Shown here: positions 1-12,158 of the stretch, in pieces
Numbering within the stretch: the stretch's first letter is position 1
Layout of the letters: the number at the start of each line of letters is the position of its first letter
Assembly: GCA_013396655.1 (NCBI GenBank)
Contig: WBMV01006678.1
Location: forward strand, 47,614 to 111,613
From: Campylorhamphus procurvoides
Lineage: Eukaryota; Chordata; Aves; Passeriformes; Dendrocolaptidae
DNA length: 64,000 nucleotides
Reading direction: 5' to 3'
The notes under the pieces: generated by a model
What the model was told of the DNA's origin: nothing
Seen by the model: only the letters and a program-made list of their open reading frames with translations
Database searches by the model: none
Position numbers and translations under genes: made by a program

Positions 1-2905
1 TACCCTGAGTAACAAAGAGTTGAGTTAGACATATTTTTGCAGTTTAACAGTGCTATTTTCCTGTAGATTTGTTTTGGTGTTTGTNTAATATTTTGCATAT
101 TTGTAGATTTTTATATAGCCGTATAATTTCTCATACTTGAGGTAGCAGCTAATGGTTTCTGGCAGTTTCTCTCTGTTTGTGCCACATTCCTGAACTTTAT
201 TTAACTGTCTGTTCAGTGGACAATTTTGCAGCAAGGACATCATGTTTGGGACATCATGTACCTGGACTGGAATAACAATGCAAAACAAGACAGAAAGCCC
301 AGAACCCTTGGAGGTTCCAATGGGGCAGTTCTGAAAGTGTTTCCAGGGTGATATCAGGGGCAAAAGGTTCTCAGGTTGGATATACCCACTAGATATGAGA
401 ATTAAGTAGTGTTATAAATTTGTAAGAACCCTATACTGCTATATGCTTTGTGCACCAGAAAGCTTTCACCAAAGAACTGCTCTCTACCTATATTAATATT
501 GTATCAAAAGTTTTTCTTCCTCAGTTTTAGGCAACATTTATACATTTAGTCAAATGACTGCTTAATCTATATGTAAAATATAGTCAACTTCGAACTATAT
601 AGTGCAAAAAATCTCTGATTAGCTATTATATATAAATAGAGTAATATCACTTCCAGTCATGTCCTTGAAGGAACAAATAACACACATTTTGTTTTGCAGA
701 AAAGCAACCTAGATGTCTCACTTCAGATAAGGGTTGAGAGCTCTACATATCAAGCAGGAGTAGGTGCCCTCCTGATGAGTAAGGTACCTAAGCCCTGAAA
801 AGGCTTTGTTTGTGATGAAGGCTTGGGTTTTCCATTGGCTATTGTTCGTAGAAGTAGCTGTCACTCATTTTTCTCTTCTCACACATTGTAGACTCTACCT
901 GTGAAATTTAGACCAGGGATTTTGTTACAGAGGTTACACCAAGTCCTAGTAGATAGAAATCCTAGTAGGCCAAGTAGTACAGGAGAGGTATCACTAACTG
1001 AAAAAAAAAATGAAAAGCAGAAGACAGACAAGGCAGTGAGAAGGACTCATTTTGGGAACCCAGGCAGCATATCAGAGTAATTCATGTGAAGACAAAGAGA
1101 AAGAAATATACACACTGAAAGCCTCTGCCTGGGACTTGCTGTAGTCTTTACAACTATGCAGATTCAGTGTAAAATTAAACCCTTATGTTTGGCACAAAGG
1201 AAATCGTACTACATATTGTGTGGAATTATTACCATATAGGATATATCCATTTTTCAACTATGTTAGTGATTTCAAAGATATCCAGTCTACAAAAACAATC
1301 TGAACAAGTTGAAATGAATCTGAGAAAAAGGATGTGTAAGGGACAGTAGGAAATATTATGGATTACACACACACAAAAGCAAACAAATTTTTTTTTGTCT
1401 GTATCTTCTATGGACAACAGTGGAACTCTGCTTGAACAAAACCCAATATATTTATCCACAACATTTTTGACAGGAGACAAGATTAAAGGTATACTCAAGA
1501 AACTGCACAACCAATGCCTAGAGTATTCTGATGGAGTCAGCGGCCCCCTGGCTGTCAAAGGAAGCATAAAAGTGATGGGAAGTTTCTGAGGTTGGTACAA
1601 AAACAGGGTTCCTTCCCTCAGAAAAATAAAACAGAAAGAATTCTTGCTTGGCAAGCGCTTTTTATGCCAAGTTCTCCCAGCCCAGCTTCTCTGCAGCTAT
1701 TGCATTGTCTGCACAGCTTCCTTTCTCCATTTATATTTTAGCTACACAAGCTGTCAGATGAAGCCAAGCCTAAGGAGCAATGGGACGTCATCTGACTGCA
1801 GACTGCAAAGTGGAAACACCACCAGCAGTCACTAGTCTTAAGGGACATGGCAGAAGAGAAGAATCAAGTTTGTTTTAACTAGGAAAAAGGTATGCTAAAA
1901 CATCTGAAAAAAAATCTTTCCACATTAAGTTAAATGGGATTTTAGAACAAGGCTTTTCACCAAAAACACTAAAATTTTAATCCCCCTGTGTGATTGGTAT
2001 GTGTATCGTACTTTTAACAGGTAGAAATAAGTCTCCCAGTACTACTCTATGTACAAGATTTACATGACTGGAGAAATTTTGCCTGATTTTTTAAGTACCT
2101 GACACAAGTAAAAGTAAGCAGAGGAGGCTCATCCTCTGGAGGATGCAGCTTGTCCAATGGATGACATCCATTAATACAAGCTAGGAATTAATTACTGTTA
2201 AGTGACCGTATGATTCATCATACTTGCCATCTTAGGTGTTTAGAAAAGCCCTTACCATTTTACAGCTTGAGGGAAAAGAGGACAGGATGCAGGCTAGACA
2301 TTAGAGAAAAATTATCAGGACATTCTAGCCTGTTCTAGCCCTTTCATTTTTTTTTTAAGATAAATTAAAATTACTTAAAATCTAAGAAGCAAGAAAAACT
2401 AATCACATTTCTCAAAAAAACCATTACATAAAAGTGTTTACATGTCATCTTCAAGGTACTTTATTATTATCCCCAATCATAGGGCATACTTTGGGGTCAT
2501 TGGGATATAGTACATTTCCAAACAACTGTTAAAATTGTGCCGGTTGGGAGTGAGAAATAGAGAAGAAGAGACGTTTGCCACTGAGGAAGAAGCATAGATG
2601 GTGACTGTAGGGCCTAAATAGGCCACAGCTTATGAAGGGCACATTTTGTCCTCTCAGTCAAGCACTGGTCATCTTTCTTTGGCTACCCTTCCTGATCCCT
2701 GAGCTGATGCTTAGGAAAGTATCACTATCTGATTATGACAGAAAAATAAGTCAATGAGCTCAAAAGTAGAAAGGTATGAAACTGGGAGTGCTATTTAAAC
2801 AAATAATGTTTTTAGTAAATGAAGCTGGAAGTGTTTGAAGAAGAGAATTTTTATAAATATTATCTTATGTTTCCACTTTGGAATTTCAGAAATTTTGTAA
2901 AGTAT
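1..2905. other. Unique AT-rich non-coding DNA
   Basis: No gene is recognised. The longest open frame is 141 codons on the minus strand (1229-1654). It is rich in Phe, Cys, Leu and Ser in the way AT-rich antisense noise usually is, and it resembles no family I know. A short CA run lies near 1364-1375 and T or A homopolymers near 1388 and 2347. An unresolved base sits at 85. I see no repeat family here. Confidence 0.7.
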
Positions 2906-3509
2906 TGTGCTGCTTTTGGCTGGGGTAGAGTAGATTTTCTTCACACTGGCCAATTTTCTTCACACATGCAGCCATGTTTTGTGTTTGTAATGAACAGAGG
3001 ATAGATAATATAGAGATGTTTTTGCCACTGCTGAGCAGGGCTTACACAGAGCCAAGGCCTTTTCTGCTTATCATACTGTCACCCTGGCAAGGAATTTGGA
3101 GATGTGTGGGAGGGTGGGAGAGGACACAGCTGTGACAGGTGACTCAAAGTGACCAAAGGAATATTGTAGACTATATGATGTCGTGCTCAACATGTAAAAT
3201 AGGGGAAAGAAGGAATAAGGGGGAAAGTTTGGAGTGATGGTATTTGTCTTTCCAAGTACCCATTACACATGATGGGGCCCTGCTCTCCTGAAGATGGCTG
3301 AACACCTGCCTGCCCATGGGAAGCAGAGACTTAGTTCCTTGGTTTTGCTTTGCTGGTGTGTGGGGCTTTTGCTTCCCGTATTAAATTGTCTTTATTTCCA
3401 TCCATGAGTTTTCCAGCTTTTACCGCTTCTGATTCTTTCCCCAAACCTGCTGGTGGGGGACTGAGTGGCTGCATGATCCTTGGTTGCTGGCTGGGCTTAA
3501 ACTATGACA
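2906..3509 (+). mobile_element. Solo LTR of an avian endogenous retrovirus (family copy 1, sense)
   Basis: This is a complete LTR starting TGTGCTG and ending ATGACA, with the terminal TG...CA expected of retroviral LTRs. It matches by eye an avian LTR family found in many bird genomes. Landmarks that I recall from that family are visible: the opening TTTTGGCTGGGGTAGAG, GAAGATGGCTGAACACCTGCC near 3291, and ATTAAA at 3380-3385 in the poly(A) signal position. The family TATA box is degraded to a TGTAAAATA-type sequence near 3195. The flanks are AGTAT before and AGTGT after, a 4-of-5 match that fits a decayed 5-bp target duplication of the ERVL type. No internal gag, pol or env sequence lies next to it, so it is a solo LTR left by LTR-LTR recombination. 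Class assignment (ERVL-like) is inference. Confidence 0.8.
3380..3385 (+). promoter_or_regulatory. ATTAAA poly(A) signal of LTR copy 1
   Basis: ATTAAA lies in the 3' third of the LTR, where the family carries its poly(A) signal. The surroundings match the family, although the LTR is clearly old. Confidence 0.5.
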
Positions 3510-6500
3510 AGTGTGATAGAGTCTAATGGATAAATTTGAATTAAAGGATTCACGAACTGAATATTTGCATTTTCCCTGCTCAAAGGGGTTTAGATTTGAA
3601 GGCTGATAAATAGAATGAAGTTGAATAAGTGGAAAAAGCAGAGGATCTCACCCTCCAACAGTTCTTTGAGTGTTAATAAGATGAATTTGTAGGGGCAGCT
3701 AAGCCAATGGAAAGTCATTTAAGTGAAAAAAATCCTTACATTATGATTTTAATTCCAGTAATATATTGTCTCTAAAGATACAAACCATGAAACAGTTTCA
3801 GTGACAATTAAACATGCCACACATTTTGAAATGAGAGCTAGTAACATTCAGCCCTAAGATTAAGATCTTTTTGATCAGAGCTTTTTCAGACAGCTTCAGG
3901 CAAAAAAATAAGCAAATACAGTTGTAAGGCTGAGGCATCATGTTCCAAGTCAGCTAAAAGGAAATGTGCATGGACAAACCCTTACTTCAGAGCCTAAAAG
4001 GAAGTGCTGACCCAAGTTTAACTATAGTGATGTGAATAATACTACACTAATGTGGCATTACCATATGTATTACAATTCCACAGCCATAGATTCTCTTGAA
4101 GAAAACAGCTGCAGTACTGAAATTTTAATCTTCTCAAAATTACGAGGCAGAAAAATTATTCAGCCCTCAGAATCACAAAAGGAATGGTTATGAAGACTGT
4201 CATTATGGCAACTATTTGCTCTTTCTTTTTGCTAAAAAGATTTTCAGTCCTCAAATTTGGTTTTGATGTCTGCTTGTAGTAAGCCATTGGTATATGTTCT
4301 CCAGTGTCCAGCTATTCTTTTCAAAGCAATAGTAAATTTTTTAAGGTTTGTGAAAAAGAGGGAGAGGTTACAGGAAGTAGTGGTGCCAACTCAGTTAATG
4401 ACAGATCTCAGGACAAAATACCATACATCTGTGTGAGCTATCAGTGTGGAAAGGAAAAAAAATTCTGATTACTCTTCAAATATTCTAAGGAATATAAGGG
4501 TGCAGTCAGTCATGTATCCCAGAGTCATCTGATTGTCAGGTGAAGAATCTATTGAAAACATAGTATGATTTCCTTCTGACTTGAATAGCCAAGTTTTTTC
4601 CTAAGAAACCAAAATAAAAGGGATTCCTGTCCCTCATTTCATTGTGGTCCAAGTATGAGAACTTCCCATGCTTGAGTCAAGAAGCTTGGGCATGTTTTCA
4701 GGTCTACTAGGTTAGACGTAGTCCTAGGAAGGAGACTCCAGCTGGGACCTATAAAGTTTCACCTACCAAAGATATCATTCTCTTAATGAGTGTGTCTTCC
4801 TCTTACACATGCAGAGTTCCTCTAGTGATTTGGGATGTCATATGGCAGATCTGTCTGGGCAATGTGATGGGGAAGCCTCACAGAACAAGAGAAAACTTCC
4901 AACAGTTGGCCTTGTCACCCCATGGAAATCTGTAAAGAAAACTTAGAGAAAACATGTTTTCTTTATCTTCCATCTCTGAGACACCAGGATTCACTTGAGT
5001 CATATTTCCAGATTTCATCAATAGTTCTTTGTGAATGAGCTTATTTTTCCCTATAACAGAGGTTGTTTTAAAAATAACAAAAGAAAAAAAATTACGAGAT
5101 TCCTACTGTAAGCCTCAAAGTAGACTGAGGAACTTTCTTGGCCCACAGAAGTCAGTGAAAACTATCCGGACTGTAGTCTTGGTTGTACTAGAACTAAATT
5201 AGCTTGCTTTAACTGCAACATGGTAAAGCAGAAGATCATAGTATTCATACAAATCTTGTAGTTGTATGAGTTAAATAAGAAAAAAACCCAAACTCACTGT
5301 GTTTAACAGGGCTCACTGATAAAAATGCACATCTCTGCAATAACTTCTTTAAGTTAAACCTGGGTGCTTCCACTATTTTTAAGTAATCTCCACAATGAGG
5401 AAACACAATTTCAAAAATTGACTAAAAACTGGATATAGTAATTTAAAGCTTTTCTCTATTCAGCATTGAATGCCTTATTTTTATTGCATATAGCTATATA
5501 AATTTGTAGGTTTGGAATGCTGGGGAGCAAAGCCTCATACCTCATGTGTTCACACAAGTCAGGGCAGTATTTACTGTTATATCCATTTTGTAGGTGGGCT
5601 CTTTGAAGTGTGGATAACACCTTTTTGAGAGCTAGAATTATTAGAAATGTAGTTTTCATGGCTCCCAGTGTCCATTCTGGCTTCCATTCAGACTCCAAGA
5701 TAAAGCAGTATAAATAGAATTCCAGAGATTCTTAATCTCACTTGAGGCAAATTGCAGTGCAAAGCTAGTAGTGTCAGAAACTCTAATTTCTGGAAACGTA
5801 TCTCAGGATTCTTGGTACGTCACTAACTGTTCAGCGGTTATTGTTCATTGTGTTGTCAGAACAACAGTGTGCCCTTTGGAATCCCTGTGATGATTGTGTT
5901 TGTAGCAGCCTACAGAAGTAAAAAGCAAAAGTGGCTTAGTACAGTAGTCTTTGTGCATCTGGTCATAGGGCTGTGTTGAGAGAGGGATCCAGCACAGGTT
6001 ATTCAATACAAGATGCAGAGACTATTAAAACACATCAGGTGTTGACCCTGCAAACTCTCCTAGTTAGCCACAGCTGAGTGCCTAGTTTGTTGTCACCAAC
6101 AAAACTGTGTGCTGGCAAGGGGTATGACAATGAGGGTTTGTGGGATGAGTAATGTAATAATTAACACATCAGTGGTGGGCATTACTACAGGCCCAGGATC
6201 TGGGTACCTGTTCAAGCCAAACCATTTCCTAGTTCTGCGTCTACTTTTAGTTCTCTTCTTTTTTCTTCTGTCCAATACTCCTTGCTTTCACTAGTAGTCC
6301 TATAGTCAGATAGGTGTACAAGCCGGCCATTCCTCTCACTGTCAGACATTAATACTCTTCTTGATTTATGTCAATAAAGAGTTATTCTACCAAAGTTAGT
6401 AGAGTTAAATGAATGAAGAAATCTTGGTGTAAGTGAAAAGAATAAGCCTCCCCAAAGGTTCCAGTGAACATTCATCAATACAGCTTATCTGTTTCCTGCT

Positions 6501-7509
6501 GTTTCACTTATGTAAGCACTCATAAACTCAGTTTAAATGACAAATTAGACAGGTTTATAACTGATCTGTGCTAAGGTAAAAACAATGGTGCATAAGTTAA
6601 TTCATCTATTAATTATTTGAGATTAATCAGCATTTATCTGATGTAATCTGTCTTTTATTTTACACAGGGGTAAAAGTGTAGAAGTAATATTTACTACATG
6701 GTTTATAAGCAGTAGCCTGATGATCTTTTCCTCTCTTAGTGCACCAAACTGACCTACACATAACCTCTCAAATAATGGGAGTTTAATGACATACTCCTTT
6801 TAAATCACATAACTGAAGCATCAGGTTTTCAAAAGACCATAGCCCATTTAAAATAACTCAAACAATAGGAAATCAACCCCAAAAGTTGTCAAATATATCA
6901 TTATTAAAAATTGACTCTGATTATTAAGAGACACTGTGATAATGTTATTTTAAACCATGTCAAATCAATAGATTCCAATTTTGGTGGAATATTTTCAAAG
7001 TATATTCTGAGCTTTATATTTCAGTGCAAGCAACAAGTCCTAGTGATTATGGCTGACAGCACTGAAGACTTTACTACAGCTAAATTTAGCTCCTTACTTA
7101 CTCGTACACTATACACACATTCCACCACCTCTTGTTTACCATATCTCTCTGTAAAATATAACCTAAAAATGACATTCTCTTTGTCCAGAATGTGTGCACT
7201 TAACCTGATTAATTTTTACAGTACATATCTTCTTCCTTAGATAATTTAATGTTGTTTCATGTGAAACCCAGTGATTTTGTTGAAATATGTTGCTAGTAAT
7301 TATTTTCTCAAATTCTAATATCCAGTAGGACTGAGATGGGACCCTGAAGACCCCATATGAGCAGGAGAAGTTTTTCTGGTGACCCAGTGTTAGAGTTTCA
7401 AACCTAAGTTGGAATTCCTTCCAAAAAGCTTGGAGCCAATGCCTTAGTGTCAGTAAAGATGTTTAACAAAGGAGACAAAAGACATGCATACCCTGATGTT
7501 ATCTGCCTT
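3510..7509. other. Unique AT-rich non-coding DNA
   Basis: No gene or repeat family is recognised. Open frames are at most 109 codons (6911-7240, plus) and have noise-like composition. The stretch about 6590-6680 is dense in TTAATT and ATTAAT motifs and could be a conserved non-coding element, which is only a guess. From about 7325 the sequence may already belong to the LTR-like block that follows, but I could not place its 5' end. Confidence 0.6.
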
Positions 7510-7887
7510 GGCCAGGTTTTTATTCTGATCTCCCAGCCTGGGAGAGGGGGGAAAGGGGTTGATGTTTCTGGCTTTCTGTGCAGGTCAGGGAGCTCAGCAC
7601 TCAGCGGAGTAGGAGGACGGGAGACACACACACTCTGATCCCAGCATCACTGGATACTAGACTGTGCTCCTTTTTCCCTTCTCCAACTCAACTGTTTTCA
7701 TCCATGAGTGATCATAACCACCACAAAGATTGCCGTGAGGAAAAGAGGGGGGAGAAAGTCCCGGTTTTTCCTGCCCCTGCGGAGACAGGATTGTTGCTGC
7801 TTTGCTCTCCATTTTCTTATGGGAACCAACCTGGGAACCGCCTGCCATCTCGCCTAAGGGAGAAGCCAGCTGGCCAGGCGTGACATT

Positions 7888-7989
7888 GCCACCTGCTGTC
7901 TGTAAATATAACTGCAATCCCTGGGAGAGAGCGAGCGACCAGCGGAGGAGGTGCCACAGCGCCACCTGCTGTCTGTAGATATAATTGCA
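7888..7989. repeat. 29-bp direct repeat with CTCF-like core, period 73 bp
   Basis: The two units, 7888-7916 and 7961-7989, differ at only two positions and share GCCACCTGCTGTCTGTA with one of the mismatches just after it. On the minus strand the second unit with its flank (7958-7971) reads CAGCAGGTGGCGCT. That fits the commonly cited vertebrate CTCF core CASYAGRKGGCRSY at all 14 positions. The first unit (7885-7898) fits 13 of 14. Binding is not shown by sequence alone. Confidence 0.65.
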
Positions 7990-8097
7990 TGTCTCCTTTT
8001 TGGGGGTAGCCAAAAGGACCTTTTTTGACTGTTTGCCTTGTCATATGGGGGTGGAGGGGTTTATTACAAACTGTTGTTGTTTGGTTCTTTTCTGGAG

Positions 8098-8114
8098 ATA
8101 TATATATATATATA
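8098..8114. repeat. (TA)n microsatellite
   Basis: An uninterrupted 17-nt alternating A/T run inside the 3' part of the LTR-like block. Confidence 0.9.
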
Positions 8115-8195
8115 GTGGTTAAGAACTGTTATCTTTTTCTTTATATATATTTTTCCTAATTAAAGTTCTGTTTTCCAAATTTAAAGGAGAGGGGA

Positions 8196-11100
8196 TTATT
8201 TCTTGGCCAAGATAGATATCTTAGTTCTCCCTCAGACTAAGACACCCAGGAACTTTGAGTGCTATCCAAAACAAATATACCCAGCTAGTGAGTTCTGCCT
8301 GGAAAGTGGCACTAAGGAAGACATGCAGCAGCATGATCCCATAAGAAGCCATGAAGAATCAGAGAAGCCATCCTGGCAATGGGCATGATAGAGAAGACAT
8401 ATTTCTAGAGAACTTGTTATTTGCTGAAAAATCTGAAATACAATGTTGATGCTGCTATTTAAACATAGACCCACTTGGTTTTTAGTATTTCAGTATATTA
8501 TAATTGCAGTTTGATATTCTGAATATTAATGGTATGAAACCCAAATCTAATGGGATACATTATTGTTTAAAGCATCTGGTTAACTAAGTTTTGGCAGTAG
8601 AGATTATTTGGGATGCCATTTATACTATGAAATCCAAGTGAACATAAGACCTTTTAGGCTCAGATGATCCTAGGCATCAATCTCATTTTCTCCTTGTGCT
8701 ATCATACACCCTGTTGACTTTCAGGGTATTTGTATTTTTTTGAGAGGTCAATTTTATTCTAGTCACTTCACAAAGAATTACTGTACAGCTATCTCCTTTG
8801 CTAAAGGCCAGACAATTTACTGGGCAGCAATGGCACCAAACCTTGATTATGAAAGAGGCAGCATTGCATCTTCAGGTATGAAGAGAGTATTAGTCATCAG
8901 TCCTGATAGAAATGGTATATCCTTCACTTGTCTCCTCTGCAAATAAGGGTAAGGGAGACAAAAAGAAGCCAGCAGGAGCTGACTGTTAACAAAGGAGCCA
9001 ATAATTCATTAAAAGAGCCTGGAACAGGACAGGGTCAAGCCTTTCACAGTAGCATGCATGCAAACTAGTCATTCAAACTGTAGATGCTCTCTTAGAATCT
9101 AATTGTGTATAAACTTTTGCAGGGAGTGATCTCATGAATGTTAGAGGAATGAGTACCCAGAAGTCTGCCAGTGGTACCTGATAACAAAGTCTTTGGTCAA
9201 CAGAAGAAGCAGCTTAGGTTTGCCCAGCTGCAAAGTTAACATACCTCATTGTGATAGCATTACAATTTGTTGGACACAGCTCCTGCTCCCTGGCCAGCCC
9301 ATTTTCCTGAGACCAGTTCTCCCCCTTCCAATGTCTATGATGCTTCTGACAAGTAAGTCAGGTCTTACATTATCAACTTGTCTACTATGCTTATAGAACT
9401 GGAAGTAGGACATTTGACCAAATAAGATCTTTCAGTAGAGGTTTCTGTAAGTTGTCAAACCATTCCAAAAGTTTCTCTGCAATGTAATGATCTGTAGTGT
9501 ACTACAGATCAAATTTCTAAGGGTGTGTGTCCCTAGCACATACATCAGAGGTGATTGCTAGGGTAGTGTTTAAGTAGGATGAAGTAATGTTGTTATACTA
9601 AAAGCTTTGTAATAAGAAAAAAAAGTGAGATATTGAAAAATTCCATCATCAAAAACACTGAGTGTACAGTGACTATTATACTATATTCAGGCAATAAGCA
9701 TGTAACGTCATGATACACAGCCTCTGAAATGCTATGTGATCTGTTATGAAATTTAAGGTAGTTTAATACTTTAATGATCTTCTGAAATATATCGCAATAC
9801 AGAAAAGTCATGTTTAAATATTTTCTTTGGATATTATTGACATTTCTTTGACTTAAAATGTCTTTAAATTTTACTCTTCATCCTCCTATAGGGAGACTTT
9901 CCCTCAGTTCATAGCACAGGTAAAAACAGTCTTATCTAGGTGGAGTGACTGACTTGGAGAGTGAGGCCAAAAGATACCATCAGATAGCATCAGTCCCAAA
10001 GAAGGAGTTGGTCCCATTATACTGGGTGAGTTTGCTTGGTCATTTGTGGCTGGTTGTAACAATGGGAATTACTCACAGTTCAGCTTTAGTTAAGATTAAT
10101 ACCACTGTGAAAGTCATTTTGGGTAAGAGTTATACCTCCTCTTGACTGGGGAGAAATGACTAATTGTCAAAATATAGCACAGGGAGGCTGCACTCACCCA
10201 GGTAAAATCTGGTTTTCCTGTAGGCTTTGATTAATGAATTTGTCATTGTTTTTCCATGCAGGAACAATTGTTGGAACAATACTCTAATGCTTTGGTGGAA
10301 ATAGGACTTGCCTTTCAGACATGTGCTAAAGAATGTGAAGGATCATGGCTGCTAAAATTTTGCTGTGAGATCATGACAATCAAACCTTCTCATTTCCAGC
10401 TGGGCTGCAGGGCATAGCTATATATAGGGTGACTGCTAACAATTAGTATATGAAAGTGGAAGAATCTATATTATTCAATAAGCTCCATATCCTGTGACTG
10501 GAAGCAATGATGGAAGAGATACTTACTCCTGGACAAACAATGATCCTGCGCCTCCCAGACTACAAAACTTCCCAGCGCTTGATAGTAGTATAAAGACCTG
10601 AAGGTAAACATCAAAAGCCAGATTCACAGCCATGTTTCACAGAAGTAATAGTATGTCTTGCTTTTGTTGTAGGTCTCCACAGTACCAAATAAGTTGTTAG
10701 TATCACTTCTCCCAGAGATCAGAAAGGAAAGCTGAAAACACAAGAGAGCAAAAGGACAAGCAGTTCTAAAGTTGTCAACATGCCTTTGGGAGAAAAATAT
10801 TTCTTACATCTTTGCCAAGTGCATCCCTGGTGTATGAGGAAAACACACCAGTCTCACCAATAAATCAGTTTTACAGCAAATAAATCCTCTCCCACTGTGT
10901 TCTTGTCTATACATTAGCTGAGAAAAGCCTCCACTCCTATGGTTGTGACTGCTACAGATAAATATGTGTTTGAAACAATCCATGACTGGATGATGACAGC
11001 AAAAATCCAGGCTTCATTTCTCAAGCCTATGTTTTCAAATTTTATTGATAAAACCTAGTTCTCTTCTTAAACCAGGTTTCTGCTAATGGTATTTTAGTGA

Positions 11101-11580
11101 AGTTACATTTTCCAGTGTAGTTACTCCTAGTGAAATCTACCTAGGGCAAGTGGGAGAGCACATACGTAGAGACACTGCACAGAGGCCAAAATGATTCCTA
11201 GTAAAAGAAGACCTTCTTTGATTTAGAAGGCCTACCGAGATAAAGGAAGAGAAGAATCATAGACAGAAAGGTTTTCTGTCTGCTGGCAATATCTCTGGAA
11301 AACCTGAGCTGCTAGTGAGCTAATTTTCAGAGAAGGTCTAAGGAAAATTCAGGGAAGCTTGAACTCTGGAAACTGTATTGGGTCTGGTTCTTCATTTTAA
11401 TCTATTACTCCACTGTATGTTCAGTCAGCCTGGCTATTTTGTTCTTAAAGTTATTCTACTCCCAAACTAAAAATTTAGAACTTCTCCATTTTACCTGCAC
11501 TTCATAAATTGATTGCCACTAAGCTGGACAACCTATCCAGCATATGGCAACTACTATAGTAATTTCAGGGGCTAGTCTTC
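8196..11580. other. Unique non-coding DNA
   Basis: No gene or repeat family is recognised. Open frames are at most 72 codons. A perfect hairpin sequence occurs at 9488-9511 (see separate entry). Confidence 0.6.
9488..9511. repeat. Perfect inverted repeat, 11-bp arms, 2-nt loop
   Basis: TGATCTGTAGT at 9488-9498 and ACTACAGATCA at 9501-9511 are exact reverse complements separated by GT. The sequence could form a cruciform in DNA or a hairpin in RNA. No neighbouring feature explains it. Confidence 0.85.
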
Positions 11581-12158
11581 TGTCATGATTTAACCCCACC
11601 AGGCTACCAAGGCCCACATAACCTCTCTCTTATCTACTCCCTGGTGGGAAGGGGAGACCTCTGAGGACTAAAAGTGAGAAAACTCATGGATTGAGATACA
11701 GTCAGTTTAATAGGTAATGCAAAAATTGCACAAAAAAGCAAAGTGAAACAAGGAACTCATTCACCACTTTCCATCATCATGCAGGTGTTCATCCATACCG
11801 AGGAAAAGAGGGCTCTCACACATGTAATAGTGTCTTTGGAAGACAAGTGTCATCTCCTGCTTCCTTCTTCACCCCCTCGTTTATATGTTGAGTGCAATGT
11901 AATATGGTCTAGGATATCCCTTGGGTCAGTGGGGATCAGCTGTCCAGCTGTGCACCCTCCCAGCTTCTTGTGCATCCCCAGCTTCCTCAGTGGTGGGCTA
12001 GAGTAAGAAGTAGGAAAGGCCGTGATGCTGTGTAAGCACTGCCCAGTGATAGCTAAAATATTCTTGTGTTATCAACACTGGTTTCAGCACAAATCCAAAA
12101 CAATAGCTCTTGATAGCTACTATGAAGAAAATTAACTACTCCAGCCAAAACCAGCACA
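11581..12158 (-). mobile_element. Solo LTR of the 2906 family (copy 2, inverted)
   Basis: This is the reverse complement of the family at 2906-3509. On the plus strand it runs from TGTCATGATTTAACCCC to CCAAAACCAGCACA, so TG...CA ends are intact. Read on the minus strand it keeps a TATA box (TATAAA, 11880-11885) and ATTAAA (11706-11711). The flanks TCTTC and TCTGC match at 4 of 5 positions, as for copy 1, which supports an ERVL-type 5-bp target duplication. No internal retroviral sequence adjoins it, so it is a solo LTR. An 87-codon open frame inside it (11743-12006, plus) is antisense to the LTR and not a gene. Confidence 0.85.
11880..11885 (-). promoter_or_regulatory. TATA box of LTR copy 2
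   Basis: TATAAA on the minus strand lies at the family's promoter position, within CATATAAA. Unlike copy 1, where it has decayed, the motif is intact. Whether the promoter is active is unknown. Confidence 0.5.

Larger units (their letters stand above)
7510..8195 (+). mobile_element. LTR-like block, probably from an endogenous retrovirus
   Basis: The block stands out from its AT-rich surroundings by higher G+C and CpG content (about 7530-7960). An AT-rich tail follows, with (TA)n at 8098-8114 and AATTAAAG at about 8158-8165. That layout, a GC-rich U3-like part followed by a poly(A)-signal-like sequence, is typical of avian LTRs. It also holds a direct repeat of 29 bp (7888-7916 and 7961-7989). 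I could not fix TG...CA ends or a target duplication, so both boundaries and the strand are estimates. Open frames on both strands here (up to 118 codons) are by-products of the GC-rich composition and resemble no known protein. It could instead be another repeat class or a small CpG-rich regulatory region. Confidence 0.45.

Noticed and set aside
1229..1654. 141-codon minus-strand open frame
   Set aside because: No domain, noise-like composition and no neighbouring gene signals. Length is within chance for an AT-rich 64-kb window.
7657..8013. 118-codon minus-strand frame with an internally repeated peptide
   Set aside because: The peptide repeat simply translates the 29-bp direct repeat of the LTR-like block.
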